From Bacteroidia bacterium (GTDB lineage: Bacteria; Bacteroidota; Bacteroidia; Chitinophagales; Chitinophagaceae), in the NCBI GenBank assembly GCA_030427635.1, contig JAUIBA010000025.1, forward strand, positions 1 to 58,635: DNA of 58,635 bases, read 5' to 3'. This document shows, piece after piece, positions 43,853 through 50,467 of this stretch; position 1 is the stretch's first letter; the number at the start of each line of letters is the position of its first letter. Under the pieces are notes generated by a model. It did no database searches and had not been told where the DNA came from. It was given only the letters and a program-made list of their open reading frames with translations. The translations under genes and the position numbers were made by a program.

Positions 43853-44848
43853 ATGAAAATACTCTTTGCAATACAGGGTACCGGAAATGGTCATCTGAGC
43901 CGTGCCCGTGATGTATATCCCGAGCTGGCAAAACATGGTACAGTAGATGTGCTCATAAGTGGCATTCAGGCCGATGTGGACGTACCCTTTCCCGTTAAGT
44001 ACCGCTTCTATGGCATGAGCTTCATCTTTGGCCGCCATGGGGGTGTAGATATCTGGGACACCACAAAAAAGCTGAAGCTCTTCCGGCTCATGAAAGACAT
44101 CCGCAACCTGCCGGTAGAGGAATATGACCTTGTTATCAATGATTTTGAGCCGGTTTCCGGCTGGGCCTGCAAGCGCAAAAACATCCCCTGTATATCCCTC
44201 AGCCATCAGTGTGCTGTCCTGCATCCTGCTGCTCCCAAACCGGCACATGGCGACCTCATGGGTATGCTGGTACTAAAGTATTATGTACCCATTACTGCCG
44301 CATATGGTTTCCATTTCAAATCCTTTGCCGACAATATATACACACCCGTTATCAGGCGCGAGATAAGAGAACTAACGCCTACCAACAACGGCCATTATAC
44401 CGTATACCTACCAGCCTACAGCGATGAAGCTATAGTAAAGCACCTGTCGCAGTTCCCCGAGGCACAATGGCAGGTGTTTTCCAAGCATAACAAGGAGCCA
44501 TTTACCAGCGGTAATGTATCTATCCGCAAAATCAACAACCGGGAATTTATAGAAAGTATGGCCTCATCGGCCGGTGTTCTGTGTGGTGCAGGGTTTGAAG
44601 GCCCTGCCGAGGCAATGCATCTGGGCAAAAAAGTACTCGTCATCCCTATGCTTACCCAGTATGAGCAGCATTGTAATGCCGCCGGTGCAGCAGCCATGGG
44701 TGCTGAGGTCATCAATACGCTGGAAGAAGCATATTATGATACCATACGTAACTGGCTGCAGCACGGTAAGCCCATCAAGGCCCACTATCCTGATATGACA
44801 GCAGAGATAGTTGCTGACATTGTACAGAAACACGCCCGTAACAACTGA
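43853..44848 (+). CDS. MurG-like glycosyltransferase family protein
   Basis: A 331-residue GT-B type glycosyltransferase. It begins 'MKILFAIQGTGNGHLSRARDV', with the 'GxGHxxR' loop typical of MurG/UGT-like enzymes, and has 'GVLCGAGFEGPAEAMHLGKKVLVIPM' (about residues 244-269), the donor-binding segment in which 'AGFEGPAEA' replaces the 'SGAGT(T)xEA' of relatives. 'YEQHCNAAGAAAMGAEVI' follows. It belongs to the Bacteroidota set of glycosyltransferases that likely act on a lipid acceptor. Start is at the second in-frame ATG, which gives a proper first beta strand. Confidence 0.82.
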   Translation: MKILFAIQGTGNGHLSRARDVYPELAKHGTVDVLISGIQADVDVPFPVKYRFYGMSFIFGRHGGVDIWDTTKKLKLFRLMKDIRNLPVEEYDLVINDFEPVSGWACKRKNIPCISLSHQCAVLHPAAPKPAHGDLMGMLVLKYYVPITAAYGFHFKSFADNIYTPVIRREIRELTPTNNGHYTVYLPAYSDEAIVKHLSQFPEAQWQVFSKHNKEPFTSGNVSIRKINNREFIESMASSAGVLCGAGFEGPAEAMHLGKKVLVIPMLTQYEQHCNAAGAAAMGAEVINTLEEAYYDTIRNWLQHGKPIKAHYPDMTAEIVADIVQKHARNN

Positions 44849-44922
44849 CAGTCAGAACAGAGTATATTCAGATTATTCAACAAAATTGACTAGCTTTAAA
44901 CCTAACCATATGAAAAATGTTT

Positions 44923-45702
44923 ATGAAATTTATTATCCCTATTGTGGCTGCAGGCCTGTTGACTGCATCCTGCCAACGTTCCGCCTCTACTACACCGGCA
45001 GCTTATGAGTATACCAAAGGTTACAACATAACACTTTACGAACCTGCTGACGGTCAACCCGGCTTTGAAGTGCGCTCTAACACCACTATGGATTGTACCA
45101 ACTATTCAGTAGGCAATACCTGTACTGTAAGTGGCAATAAAATAGAACTGGTGCTGGATGGTATAACTGCACCTCCCACATGCTCATCCGGCTACGACTT
45201 TGCCCTGAGCAAAGTACCTGTTACCCGGCTGGCTGTAGGCACCTATCCGCTGGCTGTAACCTGTGAGGGCAATACCGTTACCGGTAGTATGACTGTGTCA
45301 GATACCTCTTACATTGTCAGCTATCCCGGTGGCAACAATGTTACGTTCACTAAGCTGCGTCAGCTACGCGTACCCGATCATTCGCTATGGGGGACAATCG
45401 TATATGACAATACGCTTCGTGCCGATACTGCTGCCAACCAGTTTCTGGATACACTACGGCGTTATGGCGCTACCACCTACAAAGGACTTGATGGCAGCTA
45501 TACCAACTTTACCGTAAGCAACAGCAACACATTTTCAGCTGCTGCCGATGGCAGCTATACACGCTCTTACAGAAACTTTATTTACAGCTATGCCGGCAGT
45601 GAAACACTGGTGCAGACATTGGTAAACAACTACCGCCGCTATGGTGATACTGTACACGTATCTGTCACGGTAAACGCCAATAGCTACAGCAATCACAACT
45701 AA
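44923..45702 (+). CDS. Predicted lipoprotein, unknown function
   Basis: About 259 residues, starting 'MKFIIPIVAAGLLTASCQRS': a signal peptide with the lipobox 'LTASC', cysteine at about residue 17. The mature part is Thr/Ser/Tyr-rich, with four more Cys in the first half ('MDCTNYSVGNTCTVSG', 'APPTCSSGYDF', 'AVTCEGNTVTG'), suggesting disulfides, and beta-rich repeats. No family was recognised. It lies 74 nt after the glycosyltransferase and ends in a strong terminator. Confidence 0.7.
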   Translation: MKFIIPIVAAGLLTASCQRSASTTPAAYEYTKGYNITLYEPADGQPGFEVRSNTTMDCTNYSVGNTCTVSGNKIELVLDGITAPPTCSSGYDFALSKVPVTRLAVGTYPLAVTCEGNTVTGSMTVSDTSYIVSYPGGNNVTFTKLRQLRVPDHSLWGTIVYDNTLRADTAANQFLDTLRRYGATTYKGLDGSYTNFTVSNSNTFSAAADGSYTRSYRNFIYSYAGSETLVQTLVNNYRRYGDTVHVSVTVNANSYSNHN

Positions 45703-45724
45703 TATTTACGCTGCTTTTCATACA

Positions 45725-45763
45725 CAGGCCACAGCACTTCACCGTGCTGTGGCCTGCTTGTTT
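45725..45763 (+). terminator. Terminator after the lipoprotein gene
   Basis: Perfect 13-bp stem CAGGCCACAGCAC (45725-45737) with GTGCTGTGGCCTG (45744-45756), 6-nt loop, then CTTGTTT. Confidence 0.88.
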
Positions 45764-45815
45764 GGGCGCAATGCATTATACTCACCTGAAAAAAAAAATT
45801 CAGAAAAATTTGGTG

Positions 45816-45856
45816 AACTAAATATTTAGTTTAAACTTTGAACTAAGTTTTTAGTT
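45816..45856. promoter_or_regulatory. BlaI-type operator pair upstream of the repressor gene
   Basis: A perfect 16-bp palindrome AACTAAATATTTAGTT (45816-45831) and a second copy with the same half-sites, AACTAA (45841-45846) and TTAGTT (45851-45856), 25 bp apart centre to centre. Between them lies TAAACTTTG (45832-45840), a -7-like box with one extra base. The second palindrome ends 1 nt before the blaI-like ATG. This is the layout expected for an autorepressed BlaI/MecI operon: repressor dimers would cover the promoter and the start. Confidence 0.75.
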
Positions 45857-45857
45857 T

Positions 45858-46214
45858 ATGAAAACACTCACGAAAGCCGAAGAACAGATAATGATGGTGC
45901 TATGGCAACTGGGCAGTGGCCTGCTTATGGAAATAGTAGAAGCTATGCCCACACCACAGCCTCATAAGAATACCGTAGCCACTCTGCTGAAAATACTGGT
46001 GGAAAAAGAATTTGTACATACAGAAAGTGTGGGACGTATGTTTCGCTACCACCCGTCAGTGACAAAGGAAACCTACAGCAGCAGCACCCTCACCGGCATG
46101 GTAAAAGGTTACTTCAATGGCTCCTTTACCGATGTTGTTTCTTTTATGGTAGATGACAACAAGCTCTCTGTTAAAGATCTGGAACTACTTCTCAAACAAC
46201 TTAAAAAGAAATAG
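45858..46214 (+). CDS. BlaI/MecI/CopY family transcriptional repressor
   Basis: A 118-residue winged-helix repressor. The DNA-binding domain is residues 1-75: 'LTKAEEQIMMVLWQLGSGLLMEIVEAM', recognition region 'HKNTVATLLKILVEKEFV', and wing 'VGRMFRYHPSV'. The C-terminal half forms the dimerisation helices, where BlaI is cleaved by its sensor protease. It probably represses itself and the M56 gene, whose ATG follows after a 1-nt gap. In Staphylococcus, BlaR1 cleaves BlaI on beta-lactam binding; here the partner senses through another domain. Confidence 0.92.
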   Translation: MKTLTKAEEQIMMVLWQLGSGLLMEIVEAMPTPQPHKNTVATLLKILVEKEFVHTESVGRMFRYHPSVTKETYSSSTLTGMVKGYFNGSFTDVVSFMVDDNKLSVKDLELLLKQLKKK

Positions 46215-46215
46215 T

Positions 46216-47688
46216 ATGCTCCCTCTGCAATCCATAAGTATCTTCCTGCTGAAGTCCGTTCTTACCTGTGCCATAATGCTGTTATGGTATTTAGTAGCGC
46301 TGCGCAGCCGTCGCATGAATAATGCTAATCGTATCTACCTGCTCCTTACCGCACTGGCAGGCGCAGTAGTACCGTTGCTGCATTTTGAGTGGCACATAAC
46401 TACACCGGCTACCACTGCACCTGTCATCAGAATGATGGAGATATCCGGCATCGCTACAGTTGATGAGACAATAGCAGAACATATACACACAAGCCTTGCA
46501 CTGCAGGATGTGATTATGTTGCTCTATGCATTCATTACCATCTCGCTCATCATACTACCATTATTACGCATCGTGCGTGTGCTGCGTATTCAGTCACAGC
46601 ATAGCGTTACACCTATGAACGGGTACAGTATCGTACACACCCGTATGAAAGAAGCACCCTTCTCCTTCATGAACAAAGTATTCTGGAATGATGGTATCAG
46701 TATGGACTCAGAAGATGGCCAACGTATACTACAGCACGAGCTGGTACATGTACACCAGCGCCACACAGCCGATAAACTGTTTATGCAGTTACTTACCGCT
46801 ATCTGCTGGCTCAACCCTTTCATGTGGTACATAAAGCAGGAGCTGAACCAGATACACGAATTCCTGGCCGATGAAGGCTCTGTCACCGACCCTGATACAT
46901 TTGCCCGCATGCTGCTCACCGCACACACAAAAGGAAAACATACGCCCGTTACCAGTCATTTTTTCTCATCACCCATAAAACGCAGATTAACCATGATTAC
47001 ACAAAACAAAAACACACGTTACGGCATGCTTCGAAAAGCCTTGATGCTGCCGGTACTACTCGTTCCCATTGCACTGTTTTCCTGCCGCGTCAGCACCCGC
47101 ATCACACCGGCATCTGTAACAGGCAATACTGTAACCCTTGTCCTGGACCCCGCACACGGAGGTACAGACAAAGGAGCAGTAAGCCCCGACGGCTACACCG
47201 AAAAAGAACTATCCCTGCGCATATGCCGAAAGATAGCTGCCCTAGCTCCTGAATATGGTGTAACAGTAAAAATGACCCGTACCGGCGATACCTACCCCAC
47301 CCTCAACGAGCGTGTGCTGATGGCCAACGAAGAAAAAGATGCACTGTTTATTTCAGTGCATATCAATAAGGTACAGGAAGGCAAACCCATACAGCAGGGA
47401 TACGAATATATCGTTTCCTCAAAGAGCCCCCGCATACAAGAAAGCCGGAAACTTGCCAGCGCAGTTGCCGCCACTATGGGCAGCGGCGGCCGGCATACAG
47501 AGCTACGGGAACAAGGCCTCCATGTGCTGAAACAGAACAACCATCCCTGTATAGCTATAGAGTGGGCTACCGTAGAAAATGCTGCCGATATAGCACGTAT
47601 ACAGAATAACGAGCAGCTTACCGCCTCATGCCGCCAGCTGCTGCAGGGTATTACTACTTACGCTTCCACCATGAATAACAGGCGGTAA
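46216..47688 (+). CDS. BlaR1-like M56 metalloprotease fused to N-acetylmuramoyl-L-alanine amidase
   Basis: A 490-residue fusion. Residues 1-300 are the M56 membrane protease: helices near 5-30, 35-55, 93-118 and 283-302, with the zinc motif HELVH (174-178) and downstream acidic ligand in 'EFLADEG' (215-221). After the last helix comes a complete amidase_3 domain (about 313-485): 'LDPAHGG' (His314), 'TEKELSL' (Glu329), 'FISVHIN' (His382) and 'IEWATVEN' (Glu449), the four zinc and catalytic residues of N-acetylmuramoyl-L-alanine amidases. In BlaR1 this place holds a penicillin-binding sensor, so here the extracytoplasmic module may bind or cut peptidoglycan to signal. The signalling role is inference; the two domains are seen. 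A terminator follows. An upstream in-frame ATG (46153) lies inside the blaI-like gene and is not used. Confidence 0.9.
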   Translation: MLPLQSISIFLLKSVLTCAIMLLWYLVALRSRRMNNANRIYLLLTALAGAVVPLLHFEWHITTPATTAPVIRMMEISGIATVDETIAEHIHTSLALQDVIMLLYAFITISLIILPLLRIVRVLRIQSQHSVTPMNGYSIVHTRMKEAPFSFMNKVFWNDGISMDSEDGQRILQHELVHVHQRHTADKLFMQLLTAICWLNPFMWYIKQELNQIHEFLADEGSVTDPDTFARMLLTAHTKGKHTPVTSHFFSSPIKRRLTMITQNKNTRYGMLRKALMLPVLLVPIALFSCRVSTRITPASVTGNTVTLVLDPAHGGTDKGAVSPDGYTEKELSLRICRKIAALAPEYGVTVKMTRTGDTYPTLNERVLMANEEKDALFISVHINKVQEGKPIQQGYEYIVSSKSPRIQESRKLASAVAATMGSGGRHTELREQGLHVLKQNNHPCIAIEWATVENAADIARIQNNEQLTASCRQLLQGITTYASTMNNRR

Positions 47689-47698
47689 CCCCCGCCCC

Positions 47699-47733
47699 GC
47701 ATGCCCGGCAGCACACCTCCGGGCATGCATTTT
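47699..47733 (+). terminator. Terminator after the M56-amidase gene
   Basis: Perfect 10-bp stem GCATGCCCGG (47699-47708) with CCGGGCATGC (47719-47728), 10-nt loop, then ATTTTATT. It separates the BlaI operon from the GHMP kinase gene. Confidence 0.82.
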
Positions 47734-47755
47734 ATTCATTAACTTAGCCCCGGAT

Positions 47756-48778
47756 ATGATATACAGAAGCAAAGCCCCGCTGCGTATAGGTCTGGCCGGT
47801 GGTGGCACAGACGTAAGCCCTTATTGCGACCTCTACGGAGGTGCCATACTCAATGCCACTATTTCTCTCTATGCTACCGCTACCATAGAGCCCCTGCACA
47901 TACCACAGGTTATTATGGAAGCTACCGACCGCGGCGAGAGTGTAGCCTACGACCTGGCCGAAAAGCTGCCGGTTGATGGTACACTGGATCTTGCCACCGG
48001 CGTCTATAATTATATCACAGCCCGCTATGGCGCTGTTCCATCCGGCTTCCGCATTACTACTCATGTCGATGCTCCTGCAGGCTCTGGCCTCGGTAGCTCC
48101 TCTACCCTGGTAGTAGCCATCATCGGCGCCTTTGCCGAGTGGATGAACCTCCCCATGGGAGAGTATGACATAGCACAGGCCGCTTACGACATAGAGCGTG
48201 TAGACCTTGGCATGGCAGGCGGCAAGCAGGACCAGTATGCGGCTACCTTTGGCGGTGTCAACTTCATGGAGTTTTATGATAACAACAAGGTGATTGTTAA
48301 CCCACTCCGTATCAAGACCGAGTACCTCCATGAGCTGGAGAACAATCTGCTGCTTTACTTCACAGCTACCAGCCGTCTCTCATCCACTATTATTGAGGCA
48401 CAGAGCCGTAATGTAACAGAGAAGAATCAGAACTCCATTGATGCCATGCACCACCTGAAAGATCAGGCACGCATGATGAAGGAAGCCTTGCTGAAAGGAA
48501 ATGTACACGAGATAGGCAGCATACTGGACTATGGCTTCCGGTTTAAGAAGCAGATGGCCAAAGGCATATCTAACGACTCACTGGATGAGATATACGAAGC
48601 CGCACTAAAATCAGGTGCCACTGGTGGCAAAATATCAGGCGCAGGTGGTGGCGGGTTTATGATGTTCTACTGTCCCGGCAATACCCGCCATGCAGTACGC
48701 ACCACACTGGAAGGTTTCGGCGGCACTATGAATCGTTATCAGTTCACAGAGCGCGGTCTTGTTACCTGGCACATATAG
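47756..48778 (+). CDS. GHMP kinase, D-glycero-D-manno-heptose 7-phosphate kinase-like
   Basis: A 340-residue GHMP-family sugar kinase. 'SKAPLRIGLAGGGTDVSPY' opens the protein, 'APAGSGLGSSSTLVVAIIG' (about residues 103-121) is the ATP-binding motif 2, and 'GGKISGAGGGGFMMFYC' (about 283-299) is motif 3. This set matches HddA-type kinases, which phosphorylate heptose-7-phosphate or fucose-like sugars for GDP-activated sugar synthesis in LPS or S-layer glycans. No nucleotidyltransferase or isomerase is next to it, so the exact sugar is open. folB follows 7 nt later. Confidence 0.85.
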   Translation: MIYRSKAPLRIGLAGGGTDVSPYCDLYGGAILNATISLYATATIEPLHIPQVIMEATDRGESVAYDLAEKLPVDGTLDLATGVYNYITARYGAVPSGFRITTHVDAPAGSGLGSSSTLVVAIIGAFAEWMNLPMGEYDIAQAAYDIERVDLGMAGGKQDQYAATFGGVNFMEFYDNNKVIVNPLRIKTEYLHELENNLLLYFTATSRLSSTIIEAQSRNVTEKNQNSIDAMHHLKDQARMMKEALLKGNVHEIGSILDYGFRFKKQMAKGISNDSLDEIYEAALKSGATGGKISGAGGGGFMMFYCPGNTRHAVRTTLEGFGGTMNRYQFTERGLVTWHI

Positions 48779-48785
48779 ATAGTAC

Positions 48786-49118
48786 ATGCTCACCGTATCC
48801 CTGCATAAAATAGTTATCAAAGCCCCCATAGGCCTCTACCCCGAGGAGTGGACACGTGATAATACTTTCGAGACAGATGTGGATGTATGGCTGCCCGATG
48901 CACAGCCCTGGCCCTTTGCCGACTATTCCCTTATTCATAAAGCAATCACAGAAGTTTTCGCCCGTCCGGCACAGCTGCTGGAAACCCTTGTACAGGGTAT
49001 ACATACCGAGGTAAAGACCCTCTTCCCTGATGCCAACAAAATACGCGTAGCCGTGCGCAAGATGCACCCCCCGCTTAGTGGCGAGGTGGGCTATTCTCAG
49101 GTATGCTATGAGGGGTAA
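48786..49118 (+). CDS. folB: Dihydroneopterin aldolase
   Basis: A 110-residue FolB that splits dihydroneopterin in folate synthesis. 'IGLYPEEWTRDNTFETDVDV' holds the conserved Glu (about 21), 'ADYSLIHKAITEVFARPAQLLETL' is the characteristic central helix, and 'VRKMHPPLSGEVGYSQV' contains the catalytic Lys (about 95). The usual His before the Gly is replaced here, giving 'KAPIGLYPEE'. It lies behind the GHMP kinase, probably in one operon, and converges with the exosortase gene at 4 nt. Confidence 0.88.
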   Translation: MLTVSLHKIVIKAPIGLYPEEWTRDNTFETDVDVWLPDAQPWPFADYSLIHKAITEVFARPAQLLETLVQGIHTEVKTLFPDANKIRVAVRKMHPPLSGEVGYSQVCYEG

Positions 49119-49122
49119 GATG

Positions 49123-50457
49123 TTATAATGCTGCTGCAAATACACCATCCCGCACTATTTCCTTCAGCTTGTATTCCAGCATAGCCTGCGATGAGGCAGT
49201 AACATTGATAATGGAGTACTTATGCCCACCCAGCAAGCGGTCCCGGCGCCATTGCAGCTGGCTGGTAGTATATTTTCTCCCATTGGTATACCACCACGCT
49301 GTGTACAGCACACTGGCATCCTTCACCAGCCGTGCAGTATAGACAGGTATACCACCCATCACCACCTCATCTACAACGGCAAAACGATATCCTGTCCCCG
49401 TCCAGCACATAGCAGGGTTATGCTCAGCGCCCAGCAGGCCGTTTGTACGCTTTATATACACCAGCGCATCGGCACTGGTATAGGTACACACCCCATTTAC
49501 CATACTACCTGCCACATATCCTTTTACTTCGGGTAGCGAAACACTGGCTCCCTTATCTGCCTGCGGCAGTCGTAAAGAGGCCACCAGCAGTAGTACCGGT
49601 AACAACATCTGTGCAGCTATCCCCATACCGCTCATAGCATTCGTCTTAGCTTCCGGCTGCACATGACCATATCGGCGCACAAGCCATCCTGTCAATACAG
49701 CCGTAGGCAGCAGGACATATACCGCCAGATATATCAGCCCCGTCACCTCATGTAGTATACTGCCGGTGGCAATGTCAAAATACACCAGTGTGGCTATGCG
49801 CAGCATATTGGCAACCATATTGAGCAGAAAGACGGTACACAGTACCACCATCACCCACGGCACACGCAGCCGCCTGCTATACCTGTACTGCAATACCGCT
49901 ATCAGCAACATACCACACATTAACGAGGTAAGAACCATCTTCAGCCCCATACAGGCAGGGTCCACAGAATATTCCCGCCCGTTCATGATTATAAGACTCC
50001 CCGCTACCGATACATTCATACCTGCATGCGACATTGCTATACCACATGCCTTTGTCAGCTGCAGCCGCAGCGGAAAACTGAATAATGTAGCCACATACTG
50101 TGCCGCCGGCGACATGAACCCTATCATTGCCAGCGCTATGAATGGCAACCTCCCATGAAGCTGCTCACTGAAAAACACTAGCAGTACACAAAGCCCGCCA
50201 TACAGCAGAAAGTTACCGGGAAATAAACATGCCAGTGACAGCAGCAGCAGCGCAGGAACATAAAACCTTCCTGATACAGGTTGCCGGTTGCCCATCACCG
50301 CCACAGGCAGTCCGGCCAGCCCTATGATGAAATTGACCGACCGGTATGGTACATATCTACCCAGCGCAATAAGCGCTGCACACAGACATAACACCGGCAG
50401 CAGACTGCTGTAAACACTGCCTGTTCTGTATCCCTGTCTTATGTCTGTTTTTATCAC
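49123..50457 (-). CDS. xrtN: Exosortase N-type (XrtN) with C-terminal EpsI-like domain
   Basis: A 444-residue polytopic exosortase (about eight helices, residues 15-260) with the transpeptidase-type residues Cys169 ('VDPACMGLKM'), Arg220 ('VANMLRIATL') and His236 ('ILHEVTGL'). It would cut and anchor proteins carrying a PEP-CTERM-like tail. The C-terminal ~150 residues are EpsI-like, with 'AEHNPAMCWTGTGYRF' (His346, Cys351), the HxPxxC..G motif of EpsI proteins usually encoded separately. Its only visible client is the adjacent VIT gene 10 nt upstream on the same strand, a one-target system. XrtK/MSEP-CTERM would be the alternative subtype. Confidence 0.85.
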   Translation of the reverse strand: MIKTDIRQGYRTGSVYSSLLPVLCLCAALIALGRYVPYRSVNFIIGLAGLPVAVMGNRQPVSGRFYVPALLLLSLACLFPGNFLLYGGLCVLLVFFSEQLHGRLPFIALAMIGFMSPAAQYVATLFSFPLRLQLTKACGIAMSHAGMNVSVAGSLIIMNGREYSVDPACMGLKMVLTSLMCGMLLIAVLQYRYSRRLRVPWVMVVLCTVFLLNMVANMLRIATLVYFDIATGSILHEVTGLIYLAVYVLLPTAVLTGWLVRRYGHVQPEAKTNAMSGMGIAAQMLLPVLLLVASLRLPQADKGASVSLPEVKGYVAGSMVNGVCTYTSADALVYIKRTNGLLGAEHNPAMCWTGTGYRFAVVDEVVMGGIPVYTARLVKDASVLYTAWWYTNGRKYTTSQLQWRRDRLLGGHKYSIINVTASSQAMLEYKLKEIVRDGVFAAAL

Positions 50458-50467
50458 TACCGGCCTG

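Noticed and set aside
46153-46215. Upstream ATG as the start of the M56-amidase gene
   Set aside because: It lies inside the blaI-like gene; the ATG 1 nt after that gene's stop gives the proper first membrane helix.
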